64,000 nucleotides of DNA from Paralichthys olivaceus (taxonomy: Eukaryota; Chordata; Actinopteri; Pleuronectiformes; Paralichthyidae). Of the stretch, positions 42,895 to 54,009 are shown piece by piece. The stretch's first letter is position 1; the number at the start of each line of letters is the position of its first letter. Position numbers and translations under genes: made by a program. The notes under the pieces were generated by a model. It searched no databases, was not told the origin of the DNA, and saw nothing but the letters and a program-made list of their open reading frames with translations. The DNA lies in assembly GCF_024713975.1 (NCBI RefSeq), contig NC_091094.1:16959001-17023000 (forward strand), read 5' to 3'.

Positions 42895-45800
42895 GGAAGA
42901 AGTGGAGACACATCACTCTTCTTTATATAAAGTGTATGTATAAATCCAATAGTGGATTCTGTGCATAGAAAAATAACCTGTACTACAAAATGTATTGTTA
43001 TAGTATTTAACATTTGAGCAAAAAAATACACTTTCTGTATTAATGCGCATTTGATTTACAGTAAAATCATATGTTTATGCTGCTAATTTATATGAATGAA
43101 GAGCAATTGCAATTTTGCATTCAAACATACAGGAGTACAGTTAAAGATACACCACAAATCTGTTTAAATCTTAGCATGCTCTATTAATGGGGGAGAAAGT
43201 GTGAGTAAAAGCTGCAGCTCTGTGAGTTAAGGGTTTGTGAGTGTGAGCACTATTGGGGTGCTGCAGTGCTTTTCTGCTCATTCTCAGAGCACGTGATGAT
43301 GGATGCACGTTTCTGCAGAGGTAACTGTGACTAAAAAGCTGTACCTTTCCTTCGCTCCTCCATCCCCTCCCTCTGGATCTCCCTCTGTCCTGTCAGCCCC
43401 CCCTCGCATCATTTAATCTCATGTATTTGCATCATTCAACGTGTTGACGTGTTTCTCCTCCCACTGACAAAATCACATTATCGATTACCTCCTCCATCCC
43501 ACCTGCATCTCCCTTTCTCCCCACACTTCGCTCTGCTGCCACCCCTCTCTTTGCTGCAGTGTGGAATTTTCCAAGCACAGCGAGCGCTGCAGTGCCAGGG
43601 CTCAGAGTGATGGTATGAAGGAGGAAAAGGAGGGGGCCGTTGTGATGAGGGACCCACCACCTCATCTCCTTCGATAAATTCAGACATAAAGACAGTGGAA
43701 ACCCCCCAAACACACTGAAGACATTTTATGTAGATTACATTGAATGGATCATTCAAAAATAATATTAATCAGAACAAAGTGGCATTATATTAGCATTTCT
43801 ATTAGCATCATATACAAGCCTCTTTGTGAAATGTAATGGTAATAAGTCAATAAATGAGAAGGGACCATTTCAACACAGAAATGGTAATTTTACTCATAAA
43901 AATGATGGTCAATTACATTATGTTCTCATCTCCTCTAAACACATTGAGGCCTCACTGCTCCTCCATGTCACTAAACAATGACAAACCTTAATACATATTT
44001 AACTCTTAGTATGGTTAACACTTACTCACTTTTCATACCTCATTTCCTACATTGAGTGAAACAGTGGCTAAATTTTCTCAAATGTATCTCATGTTGACAA
44101 AGTGCAGTTAAATAGAAGGAGTCTATGAAGGAGCTAAGGCTCTGCACTTCTCTTCAATAAGTATGGAGAATGTGACCATTTACATACTTCTATCACAATC
44201 AAAAATACAGCATTACTATCAATGTAATGGATTATTTGTTAAGGGACAAATTGTTCCAGGCAGTTGCCAACAGTCTCTACAGGAACAAGAGTCACTCAGA
44301 TACTGCAGTGTTGTTGGTGTGAAAGTGGAGGGGGTGACTGGAAATGTGTTAATGGCATTCGGTAACTGTGACGACTGTGGAGCAATGGGCTCATTTTATT
44401 AATGTGGTAATGGTTGCGGTAGGTAGATTACTGTGCAGTCTGCTCAGACAGCATGAGAACAATGACGTTGTAAATGGTTGTGAAAGGGGGAAGCTGGAAG
44501 TGCGTGTGTGTGTGTATTACTTCATCGCGTATGATATGTAGGGCATGACAGCATTTAGCCTCCTACTGAGACGCCTCATCTCCAGAAACCTTAGTGGGCA
44601 CATTCACATAATTACCACAGCGTCCACACACATTTGCAGTATGCACACGCAAGTGCTGTTAGGTTCACCTCGCTTAAAAAAATACAGTCTTATTCAGTCT
44701 TGTTCAGCTCCATTTCAGTAGGTTCACAAATAAAGTATGGAATACTGTGCAGATCCATTCACCTCTATTCAAGCCTTTACAGTAGATGACCTGTGACCTT
44801 GTGTGTGAGACCACGCCCTTAGGAAGATTCGTTAACATGGTCATCCTTAACTTCTTACACTCCTCATTTCAATAAGAAGTCGGGTGAACTAAGTGCCACT
44901 AGTTTGCTCAGTTTCTTTAGGCTACTGCTAGCTCAAAGTTAGCTTACAGTAACTGCCCCTGTCAATGTTAGCCATCACTGCCTAAATTCTGCCTACATTG
45001 AGATTTCTGTTTCAACCACAAGCTTATGTTTTGGAATGAGCACAAAGAAGTCTTCTGTTCGACCGTCCTTAGGGGTGCACCTTTGTTGAGCGCTGCTTTA
45101 GAGAGCTGCTAATCATTGAGGAGACTGTAGTGCTGCTAAATTGAATTGTGTTATACAGACAAGTGTGTTATTTAACCTCCCCTCATTGATATAAATGGGG
45201 TGGACCAAATAATAGACTAGATTGGTGCTTGGAAGGCAAATACCTCCGCCAAGGCTAATGCCCTATCTTTCCATGTCAAAGAAAGAGAGAAAAAATGGAT
45301 ACTGGAGGCATTTCTTATCTGGATTAGCCACACCTCTCCACACAATTTAGTTTTAGTAGTTTTTGAGTAATCCTGTTGACAGACAAACAGCATGAAAACA
45401 TACCCTCCACAGCAGAGATAAAAAGCCAGTCAGTATGAACCAATATAACCAATACAACCAGTCAATCGACAAGTCATAAATTCATAATTTTAAACAAAAA
45501 CGGAACTTTGTAACCTTCATGAAGGGCAGATTTAATTTAGGGCTGTTGGGAAGGATTGCGTCACTTTCAGCTGGGTTTCCCCTAAAAAACTTGTATCAAA
45601 GCAAACACACTTACTCACACTAAGTATAGTTGTACACAATTTACTTCTAACAAGTAAAAACACTTTAATTTGATGAAAAACAATACATGAAACGCAAGGG
45701 TTGTGAATGGAGCACATAATGGGATTACACTAATCAACATTGAGTGGCAGTTGATTCTGGAAAATTCTTTAACAGGATTACAATTCGCTAAAATAGTCTT

Positions 45801-46490
45801 TTTCATTTAAGGGAAAAGGTGATTGTCATATATGAGATATATCCAGGGTAACAAACACCAACCAGCATGGATGTGTCTGTGTAAGAGAAACCTCAGCAAC
45901 TTCTTTGTTGGTCCCTTCTGTCACTTTCTGGTGCCAAAGAAAACTAAACCCAGTGAGCCTCAGAGGGTTTATGGGAATCCTGAGTGGCCTGGGACCTGGG
46001 CCAGAGAAGGCAACTGCCACAGGTGCCAGTCATCTGTCCTTGTATGCACAAGCTCAGGGACACTGTCAAAGCAGCCAAAAAGAGAAGGGTCCAGCACGGC
46101 CGACGTTAAATAACCATGTTTAAAAACATAGATATTAGGTGAATCCTCAACAAGTGTTCTTACATCAGACTAAATACAGATCATGCATCTCTATCTAAAA
46201 CTTGTGTGTTCTTTCTTCTATCCAGCTCTATAAGAATGTGACTCCACTACTGACCTATGTACTGTAGTTTCAGCCTGTCTGACTCAATTTGTCCCATGGA
46301 ATAATCCCAGGGTTGCATAACTCTGACCCCGAGCCCACCATCATAACCACTGGCGGTAAATCCTAGAGATCAAGAAAGGGATCAGACGAAAGGAGGACAA
46401 AAAGAACAATGACGAGGCAGGATGAGATAGGAGGGGCCAGGGATGTAAAGCTCTTTAACTGGCAGACAGCAAAGGGCAGTTGGCGCTCTC
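42895..46490. other. Gene-free interval before the TRIM block
   Basis: A CT-rich stretch occurs at 43350-43550. Open frames at 43432-43756 and 45823-46123 were examined and show no recognisable domain. Confidence 0.4.
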
Positions 46491-46499
46491 TCTCTATCT

Positions 46500-46950
46500 C
46501 GCTCTGGCCAGAGAGCCAGGCTGAGTGCACAGCTCCACTGGCCAAGCCAGAGTGTGCAATGCCCGGCTAGACGCACACGGAATGAGCGCCCCCTCCTCAC
46601 TTGCCGAGTATTTGGTGTTATTAAATAATTTTTCCAGTATTCCAGAGATCCCAGTGCCTGTGTGCTGCTGTCTGTGCCCTGTCAAGTTCCCCTGCACGCT
46701 TTTCTCTGTAGATGAACAAAAACCCACACAGGAGTGGTCTCACTGATGCACACCTTCACTCCATCTTGAGAGTTTCCAAAGCAAAGAACCTAACCCTAAA
46801 CATTAATGTACTGGCAGTCAATAACAGATGCCAAACATCCGGCTCTGGCGCATGTAAATAAAAGAAGAATGTAGCCTTAATATATTTTCTTTTGCAATTG
46901 ATCCAATATCCTGTCTATCCTGTTTAATAAATGTTTTTCATTTTGGCCCT
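46500..46950 (+). repeat. Direct repeat copy A outside the TRIM pair
   Basis: This stretch is closely similar to 54010-54410. Shared blocks in the same order include 'gtgcaatgcccggctagacg', 'gccgagtatttggtgtta', 'tgaacaaaaacccacacagg', 'tgatgcacaccttcactcca' and 'tatcctgtttaataaatgtt'. The two copies lie on either side of both TRIM genes in the same orientation. The 'ttaataaa' near the right end is compatible with a retroelement LTR or 3' end, but no termini were fixed. Confidence 0.75.
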
Positions 46951-47300
46951 CCCTGTGATTGCATTTGACCCCACTGCTGTATTTCTGTCACTTCACACAT
47001 CAGTGTGTTTTATGTGTTTTTCATTTGTGAAGCACTTTGTAAGTTTGTTTTTATTCCACTTAAAAACTTTGAAAAACCTGTGCTGTTGTGAGCTGAATGT
47101 GACTGTTTCCTGTGCAACTATTCACTTGGAAATGTGATAACACACATAAAAAACTCACAAACAGCTCATGGTAGAGAAATGTAGTAAATCCTGAAAAAGT
47201 CAACAACTTCTTCCTGCTCTCAAACACAACCAGGTCCTCCCAGTCAGGATATTTCTTTGTCTCCTCCCTTCACAAATGTGTATAAGAACGAGTGAACAAG

Positions 47301-47480
47301 ATGTGGACTGTGGGCGATGAGTCACTGCAGGAAGTGAATAAGGGAGGGAGGAGCAGAGACTGTTTCTGTTCAGAGGAAATGAAACTATTCTACAGTCACT
47401 GGCACCGGGTGAAATGGCGCAGAGAGGACTTCAGCTGGAGCAGGAAACATTCTGCTGTTCGATCTGTCTGGATCTACTGA
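47301..47480 (+). other. Upstream ORF overlapping the TRIM copy 1 start
   Basis: An ATG 113 bases before the TRIM start opens a 59-codon frame that runs past the TRIM ATG in another frame and stops at 47478-47480. It exists only if the leader is transcribed unspliced. The equivalent frame in copy 2 stops earlier. It looks like a leader feature that could reduce TRIM translation, not a protein gene. Confidence 0.4.
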
Positions 47481-49096
47481 AAGATCCGGTGGCTATTGAC
47501 TGTGGACACAGCTACTGTATGAGCTGTATTAAAACCCACTGGGACAATCAGGATGAGAGAGGAATCTACATCTGTCCTCAGTGTAGACATACTTTCACAC
47601 CGAGGCCTGTCCTGCAGAAAAACACCATGTTAGCTGATTTAGTGGAGGAGCTGAAGAAGACTGGACTCCAAGCTGCTCCTGCTGATCACTGCTATGCTGG
47701 ACCTGAAGATGTGGCCTGTGATGTCTGCACTGGGATAAAACTGAAAGCTCTCAAGTCCTGTTTGGTTTGTTTGGCTTCTTATTGTGAAAAACACCTCCAG
47801 CCTCATTTTCAATCACCTCCATTTAAGAAGCACAAGCTGGTGGAGCCCTCCGACAAGCTCCAGGAGAACATCTGCTCTCGTCACGATGAGGTGATGAAGA
47901 TATTCTGCCGCACTGATCAGCAGTGCATCTGTTATCTCTGCTCTGTGGATGAACATAAAGACCACGACACAGTGTCAGCTGCAGCAGGAAGGACTGAGAA
48001 GCAGAGAGAGCTCGGGCTGAGGAGACAAACAATCCAGCAGAGACTCCAGGACAGAGAGAAAGATATGAAGCTGCTTCAACAGGGGGAGGAGGCCGTCAAT
48101 AGCTCTGCTGATAAAGCAGTGGAGGACAGTGAGAAGATCTTCGCTGAGCTGATCCGTCTGCTGGAGAAAAGAAGCTCTGATGTGAAGCAGGAGATCAGAT
48201 CCCAGCAGGAAACTGAAGTGAGTCGAGTCAAAGAGCTTCAGGAGAGACTGGAGCAGGAGATCACTGAGCTGAAGAGGAGAGACGATGAACTGAAGCAGCT
48301 CTCACACATAGAGGATCACAACCAGTTTCTACACATCTACCCCTCACTGTCACCACTCAGTGAAGCTACACACTCATCCAGCATCAGGATCCGTCCTCTG
48401 AGGAACTTTGAGGACGTGACAGCAGCTGTGTCACAGGTCAGAGGTCGACTACAGGAACTTCTGAGTGAGACACAAACAAAGATTTTACCGATTGTCTCTC
48501 AAGTGGATGTTTCACAGTCACAACCAGAGCCCAAGACCAGAGCTGACTTCTTAAAATATTCACAGAAAATCACACTGGATCCAAACACAGCAAACACACG
48601 TCTGTTATTATCTGAGGGAAACAGAAAGGTAACAGTAATGAGAGAAGAACAGTCTTATTCTAATCACCCAGACAGATTCACTGGTTGGTGTCAGGTCCTG
48701 AGTAGAGAGAGTCTGACTGGATGTTGTTACTGGGAGCTGGAGGTGGATGTGGAGAGAGGAGGAGGAGTTGATTTAGCAGTCGCATACAAGAATATCAGCA
48801 GAGCAGGGAGGTCAAATGAATGTGGATTTGGATTCAATGCTAAATCTTGGTCGTTATTTTGTGTTGGAAACATTTATAACTTTTATTACAACAACATCAA
48901 GACTCCAGTGTCAGGTCCTCAGTCCTCCAGAGTAGGAGTGTACCTGGATCACAGTGCAGGTGTTCTGTCCTTCTACAGTGTCTCTGACACCATGACTCTC
49001 CTCCACAGAGTCCAGACCACATTCACTCAGCCTCTCTATGCTGGAGTTTGGGTTCATAATTCTGGATCCACAGCTGAGTTCTGTAAACTCAAATAG
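47414..49096 (+). CDS. TRIM-family E3 ubiquitin ligase, RING/B-box/coiled-coil/PRY-SPRY, copy 1
   Basis: This is an intronless 560-aa tripartite-motif protein, of the fish group usually labelled TRIM16-like or TRIM25-like. Such proteins are cytosolic ubiquitin ligases, many acting in innate immunity; the target here is unknown. The RING finger has all C3HC4 ligands: C15, C18, C30, H32, C35, C38, C54, C57. A first B-box-like zinc region follows at about 93-140, then B-box 2 (CSRHDEVMKIFCRTDQQCICYLC...DEHKDHD, about 152-186) and a long Glu/Lys/Gln-rich coiled coil at about 190-300. The PRY-SPRY (B30.2) domain covers about 370-560 and starts near 'LDPNTANTRLLLSEGNRKV', with later LSRESLTGCCYWE and VGVYLDHSAGVLSFYSV. 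The start ATG has a good context (G at -3, G at +4). An AATAAA lies at 49345. A 558-aa tandem copy follows at 51583. Confidence 0.93.
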   Translation: MAQRGLQLEQETFCCSICLDLLKDPVAIDCGHSYCMSCIKTHWDNQDERGIYICPQCRHTFTPRPVLQKNTMLADLVEELKKTGLQAAPADHCYAGPEDVACDVCTGIKLKALKSCLVCLASYCEKHLQPHFQSPPFKKHKLVEPSDKLQENICSRHDEVMKIFCRTDQQCICYLCSVDEHKDHDTVSAAAGRTEKQRELGLRRQTIQQRLQDREKDMKLLQQGEEAVNSSADKAVEDSEKIFAELIRLLEKRSSDVKQEIRSQQETEVSRVKELQERLEQEITELKRRDDELKQLSHIEDHNQFLHIYPSLSPLSEATHSSSIRIRPLRNFEDVTAAVSQVRGRLQELLSETQTKILPIVSQVDVSQSQPEPKTRADFLKYSQKITLDPNTANTRLLLSEGNRKVTVMREEQSYSNHPDRFTGWCQVLSRESLTGCCYWELEVDVERGGGVDLAVAYKNISRAGRSNECGFGFNAKSWSLFCVGNIYNFYYNNIKTPVSGPQSSRVGVYLDHSAGVLSFYSVSDTMTLLHRVQTTFTQPLYAGVWVHNSGSTAEFCKLK

Positions 49097-49344
49097 ACTT
49101 GAGTCATTTACAGCAGTACATTTACATATTAAGTGTACGGACATATTATCTGCTGCTGTGTAGGTTTCTGTTCTTTTTGATTTTCGTGATCTAAACTAGC
49201 AGTTCCATTGGAGAGTGTCCTGATCGAGTCCCTCTGAGTGTTTGTTCTCATCACATTTGTTTCTTATACATGTGTATATACATTTAAATCTGGTATAAAT
49301 GTATAAAGCAATACAAATCTGATGTGTGAAGAAGCTGAGGTTTA

Positions 49345-49350
49345 AATAAA
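49345..49350 (+). terminator. Candidate polyadenylation signal of TRIM copy 1
   Basis: AATAAA lies about 250 bases after the stop codon, in the block 'gtttaaataaagaata' that is also present after copy 2 (53649). Conservation between the copies supports its use. Confidence 0.6.
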
Positions 49351-50149
49351 GAATACATCCAATCTGTTCTTTTGTCTTCAATCCAGGATCTTATTCAAAG
49401 CTGATGGAGACAAAGTGAAAGTGATGTGAGACAATAACTGAGGCAGTTTCCTCCTGAAACACCACAAACAGTGTTTATGTTCAGTCAATGTCTTTGCAGC
49501 TTTTCTTCACTAAAACAGCTTCATCACAGAGAAATTAGTAAAGTTTTCTCTCACTTGCTGATTTTCAAACCCCAGATTTTGTTTGTGATCTCAGTTGATG
49601 AACAGAGTTTGTCACACTGATTTAAAGAAGTGGAGAAATAATAATTTGGTCAAGTTTCGGAATGAAGACGTTGAGTTGAGTCGAGTCCTGACACACATGG
49701 GACATATTGGAGACATTGTTATGCTGTGGACTTGAGGTCGTTCTGTTTATTGTGCTGCTGATTTTCATGAGGACGAAACTTCACAAGGAGTTTGTCGTGT
49801 TGCTTCAGTGTTTCACATCGTCACCTCACGGACAGACAGTCCTGGGTCGTACAGTTTGAATCCAGACATGATCAAGACTTCTTGACACGGAGTTTGTCCG
49901 AAGTTTACCCCACAAAACAGACTGTGCTGCTTGAAGAGGTTTTGTAATTTATGCTGAGTTCAAACAGTAAAACATTCAGGATTAGGTTCCTGAGGACTGG
50001 GATCGATTCTTTGCTCCATTACAGACAAACTTCATCCAACTGTTTCAGAACAGAAAGAACTTTGTTGTCACTTTTATTATGTCAGTAAATATAGAAACTG
50101 TTTGAGCAGTTATTAATTTTCTTTGATAAAAGCTGAGCAGTTGTTTCCA

Positions 50150-50410
50150 TGGTTCCTTTGCTCTTTGTCTTTGTCATTTTTCTTCTTTAGAACTCTATCA
50201 ACGTTGCTGTAAATCTGTATAACCTCTGGCTACATGTGCTGTTGTAACAGCTCAGCTTAACACTGAGGGGGACAGACTTTCAGAAATAACAGTCGGAGAC
50301 TCTGCAACAACCTGAGGAAATAAAGCAGGCTGAGTCAGAAGTTTCCTCTAAATCCAAACTTAAAACGTGCTGTTATCGTACCTCGATTTGATCTAATTCT
50401 AGTTTGTATA
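50150..50410 (+). repeat. Duplicated 3' flank, first copy
   Basis: Nearly identical to 53700-53955, including 'gctacatgtgctgttgtaac' and 'ggaaataaagcaggctgagt'. It marks the right part of the tandem unit. Confidence 0.85.
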
Positions 50411-50987
50411 CTGTAAAGGGTGGTCATGATTACATTTCTGTCACTTGTAGTGTTTTTATACTTTTACTCTTCCATTAGTGTGTTTTTATGTATTTTTACT
50501 TGTGTTTTTCTTTTGTGAAGCACTTTGTAAGTTTGTTTTTATTCCACTTAAAAACTTTATTGACTTTTTCACAAACCAATCACAGCTCATTCTCTCACCA
50601 AAGCGGTCCCTTTAAATACGACCTCATCCTCACTGATCCCTGCTCAGCTACACCGCCACCCACGTCTGCTGCCGGCAACCTGCCTCCACCACTCCAGCCT
50701 CCACCCTTTAGCACAGAGTCCAAACATGGTTGTGGTAAACGATATTCATCTTGGACAATTTACCCTGCCTGCTATGCCCGCTGGGGGGGTTCTGCACGTT
50801 TCCTGTTTTATCTTAGCATGCTGCTCGGCTAATCCAGAGAGCATCCAAAGAATGGAGCCTTCAGCGCCAATCATAACTGTTTCCCCATTGTGCAACAAAT
50901 GGATAAATCATGACAAAGTGTTCCTGACTGAAATGCAGTAAATCCTGAAAAAGTCAACAACTTCTTCCTGCTCTCAAACACAACCAG

Positions 50988-51397
50988 TGTCACGGTCATG
51001 TATGTTCAGTGCTTCCTGTTTTATTTTGTAGTCCTTGCTCCCTGTGTGTTTTCACCCTTTGACTTCCTGCCCTCATCAGGTTCACCTGTTTGTCTTGTGC
51101 CACCTGTCCCCAGTTACTCATTAGTTCCAGTGTGTATTTAAGTCTTTGTGTTTCCCCCATGTGGTGGTTGGTTCGTCATCGTCAATTCTGGTTCTGTTCA
51201 TGTGTCCCGTCAGCTCTCGTCACGTTACCCCGTAAGTTTGTATCCTGCCCTGTTCTGTGTTCCACTCCTCTTTTTGAGTGTGACTTTTGTTTTCCTGTAG
51301 AATTCTTGTTAAATAAATACACTTTTTGTTAAACCTTATTTAGTTTCTGTGTTTTGGTCCTCCCCTTCTTACGTCTCCTTCCACTTGAACTTTGACA
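50988..51397 (+). mobile_element. Solo LTR (Gypsy-like) in the leader region of TRIM copy 2
   Basis: In copy 1 the leader reads 'cacaaccaggtcctcccag' without interruption (about 47226). In copy 2 the same site is split by 410 bases that begin TGTCA and end TGACA, flanked by the 5-bp direct repeat 'accag' (50983-50987 and 51398-51402). TG...CA ends with a 5-bp target duplication are the signature of an LTR retroelement. The body has a TATA-like 'gtgtatttaagtc' (about 51131) and an AATAAA (about 51313), as LTRs do. No internal region is present, so it is a solo LTR left by recombination. The Gypsy label is by resemblance. Confidence 0.85.
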
Positions 51398-51469
51398 ACC
51401 AGGTCCTCCCAGTCAGGATATTTCTTTGTCTCCTCCCTTCACAGATGTGTATAAGGAAGAGTGAACAAG

Positions 51470-51571
51470 ATGTGGACTGTGGGCGATGAGTCACTGCAGG
51501 AAGTGAATAAGGGAGGGAGGAGCAGAGACTGTTTCTGTTCAGAGGAAGTGAAACTATTCTACAGTCACTAG
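51470..51571 (+). other. Short upstream ORF of TRIM copy 2
   Basis: The ATG equivalent to the one at 47301 opens a 33-codon frame that stops at TAG (51569-51571), 11 bases before the TRIM ATG. In copy 1 this triplet is TGG, so the frame there continues across the start. Significance depends on where transcription begins. Confidence 0.4.
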
Positions 51572-51582
51572 CACCGGGTGAA

Positions 51583-53259
51583 ATGGCGCAGAGAGGACTT
51601 CAGCTGGACAGAGGAAGATTCTCTTGTTCGATCTGTCTGGATCTACTGAAAGATCCGGTGGCTATTGGCTGTGGACACAGCTACTGTATGAGCTGTATTG
51701 AAACCCACTGGGACAATGAGGATGAGAGAGGAATCTACATCTGTCCTCAGTGTGGACAGACCTTCACACCGAGGCCTGTCCTGGGGAAAAACACCATGTT
51801 AGCTGATTTAATGGAGAAGCTGAAGAAGACTGGACTCCAAGCTTCTCCAGCTGATCACTGCTATGCTGGACCTGAAGATGTGGCCTGTGATGTCTGCACT
51901 GGGATAAAACTGAAAGCTCTCAAGTCCTGTTTGGTTTGTTTGGCTTCTTATTGTGAAAAACACCTCCAGCCTCATTTTCAATCACCTCCATTTAAGAAGC
52001 ACAAGCTGGTGGAGCCCTCCGACAAGCTCCAGGAGAACATCTGCTCTCGTCACGATGAGGTGATGAAGATATTCTGCCGCACTGATCAGCAGTGCATCTG
52101 TTATCTCTGCTCTGTGGATGAACATAAAGACCACGACACAGTGTCAGCTGCAGCAGGAAGGACTGAGAAGCAGAGAGAGCTCGGGCTGAGGAGACAAACA
52201 ATCCAGCAGAGACTCCAGGACAGAGAGAAAGATATGAAGCTGCTTCAACAGGGGGAGGAGGCTGTCAATAGCTCTGCTGATAAAGCAGTGGAGGACAGTG
52301 AGAAGATCTTCGCTGAGCTGATCCGTCTGCTGGAGAAAAGAAGCTCTGATGTGAAGCAGGAGATCAGATCCCAGCAGGAAACTGAAGTGAGTCGAGTCAA
52401 AGAGCTTCAGGAGAGACTGGAGCAGGAGATCACTGAGCTGAAGAGGAAAGACGATGAACTGAAGCAGCTCTCACACATAGAGGATCACAACCAGTTTCTA
52501 CACATCTACCCCTCACTGTCACCAATCAGTGAAGCTACACACTCATCCAGCATCAGGATCCGTCCTCTGAGGAACTTTGAGGACGTGACAGCAGCTGTGT
52601 CACAGGTCAGAGGTCGACTACAGGAACTTCTGAGTGAGACACAAACAAAGATTTTACCGATTGTGTCTCAAGTGGATGTTTCACAGTCACAACCAGAGCC
52701 CAAGACCAGAGCTGACTTCTTAAAATATTCACAGAAAATCACACTGGATCCAAACACAGCAAACACACGTCTGTTATTATCTGAGGGAAACAGAAAAGTA
52801 AGATACGTGAGAGAAAAACTGTCTTATTCTTATCACCCAGACAGATTCACTGATAGGTTACAGGTCCTGAGTAGAGAGAGTCTGACTGGATGTTGTTACT
52901 GGGAGGTGGAGGTGGATGTGGAGAGGAGAGGAGTTAGTCTAGCAGTCGCATACAAGAATATCAGCAGAGCAGGGAGGTTAGATGAATGTAGATTTGGATT
53001 AAATGCTAAATCTTGGAAGTTATATTATGATCGAAACATTTGTAACTTTTATTACAACAACATCAGGACTCCAGTGTCAGGTCCTCAGTCCTCCAGAGTA
53101 GGAGTGTACCTGGATCACAGTGCAGGTGTTCTGTCCTTCTACAGTGTCTCTGACACCATGACTCTCCTCCACAGAGTCCAGACCACATTCACTCAGCCTC
53201 TCTATGCTGGAGTTGGTGTTAGTTCTGGATCCACAGCTGAGTTCTGTAAACTCAAATAG
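51583..53259 (+). CDS. TRIM-family E3 ubiquitin ligase, RING/B-box/coiled-coil/PRY-SPRY, copy 2
   Basis: This intronless 558-aa protein is the tandem partner of the gene at 47414. RING ligands are complete (C15, C18, C30, H32, C35, C38, C54, C57), followed by the two B-box regions, the coiled coil and PRY-SPRY in the same order. About fourteen residues differ from copy 1 in the first 90. From residue 91 to about 406 only two differ (Arg/Lys and Leu/Ile), and differences cluster again at about 407-485 in the SPRY domain and at the C-terminus. The leader carries a 410-bp solo LTR that copy 1 lacks, lying about 186-595 bases before the start, so its transcription may differ. An AATAAA follows at 53649. 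The function is inferred from the family only. Confidence 0.93.
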   Translation: MAQRGLQLDRGRFSCSICLDLLKDPVAIGCGHSYCMSCIETHWDNEDERGIYICPQCGQTFTPRPVLGKNTMLADLMEKLKKTGLQASPADHCYAGPEDVACDVCTGIKLKALKSCLVCLASYCEKHLQPHFQSPPFKKHKLVEPSDKLQENICSRHDEVMKIFCRTDQQCICYLCSVDEHKDHDTVSAAAGRTEKQRELGLRRQTIQQRLQDREKDMKLLQQGEEAVNSSADKAVEDSEKIFAELIRLLEKRSSDVKQEIRSQQETEVSRVKELQERLEQEITELKRKDDELKQLSHIEDHNQFLHIYPSLSPISEATHSSSIRIRPLRNFEDVTAAVSQVRGRLQELLSETQTKILPIVSQVDVSQSQPEPKTRADFLKYSQKITLDPNTANTRLLLSEGNRKVRYVREKLSYSYHPDRFTDRLQVLSRESLTGCCYWEVEVDVERRGVSLAVAYKNISRAGRLDECRFGLNAKSWKLYYDRNICNFYYNNIRTPVSGPQSSRVGVYLDHSAGVLSFYSVSDTMTLLHRVQTTFTQPLYAGVGVSSGSTAEFCKLK

Positions 53260-53648
53260 ACTTGAGTCATTTAAAGCAGTGATTTGGATTCTGTGTTTAA
53301 ATCTTTAACTTCTTTTGTCTTCGTGTTTGATGCTCAAAGTTCGTGGTCAAGACGTTTCTGCTCCGCACAGAGATCAGCTGTCAATCAAACACTGACACGA
53401 ACACCTATAATCTATAATAACACTGACATGTGTTTGAAAGAACCAGTGTTGCTGTTGTTTTCTGAATCAATGTAGAAATAAGGTTCTCTGATTTTTTTAT
53501 AACCTGTATTGATCTTGATCATAATCAATGAGCTGATTATTTGTTCTTTTCTTTTCCACATGTGAGATGGAGATGAAACAAACTGACTGTGTGGATGAAG
53601 TGAATGTTTCCATGAAATCAAGAGTCACTGATGAAATGATCAAGTTTA

Positions 53649-53654
53649 AATAAA
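53649..53654 (+). terminator. Candidate polyadenylation signal of TRIM copy 2
   Basis: AATAAA about 390 bases after the stop codon, in the same 'gtttaaataaagaata' block as in copy 1. The 3' regions of the two copies differ in between, so only this distal block is shared. Confidence 0.6.
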
Positions 53655-53699
53655 GAATAAATCCAGTCTGTTCTTTTGTCTTCATTCCAGGATCTCATT

Positions 53700-53955
53700 T
53701 GTTTCCATGGTTGCTTTGCTCTTTGTCATTTTTCTTCTTTAGAACTCTATCAACGTTGCTGTAAATCTGTATAACCTCTGGCTACATGTGCTGTTGTAAC
53801 AGCTCAGCTTAACACTGAGGGGGACAGACTTTAAGAAATAAGAGTCTGAGACTCAGCAACAACCTGAGGAAATAAAGCAGGCTGAGTCAGAAGTTTCCTC
53901 TAAATCCAAACTTAAACCTCGATTTGATCTAATTCTAGTTTGTATACTGTAAAGG
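53700..53955 (+). repeat. Duplicated 3' flank, second copy
   Basis: Counterpart of 50150-50410. It ends at 'gtttgtatactgtaaagg', after which the two copies diverge; this is the visible right end of the tandem duplication. Confidence 0.85.
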
Positions 53956-54009
53956 TATAAAGTGATAAAATATCATATGTCTATCTTAACTGGCCCACTG
54001 GTGCCGAGT

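Larger units (their letters stand above)
47024..50425 (+). repeat. Tandem duplication, unit 1
   Basis: This unit includes TRIM copy 1 and its flanks. Its left flank ('tttgtgaagcactttgtaag', 47024) recurs at 50512, its leader recurs at 50938-51582, and its right flank (50150-50410, with 'gctgtaaatctgtataacct') recurs at 53700-53955. The whole gene neighbourhood has therefore been duplicated head to tail, not only the coding exon. Confidence 0.85.

Noticed and set aside
47823-48032. Identical 69-codon minus-strand frames in both TRIM genes (also 51992-52201)
   Set aside because: They are antisense shadows of the highly similar TRIM coding sequence.
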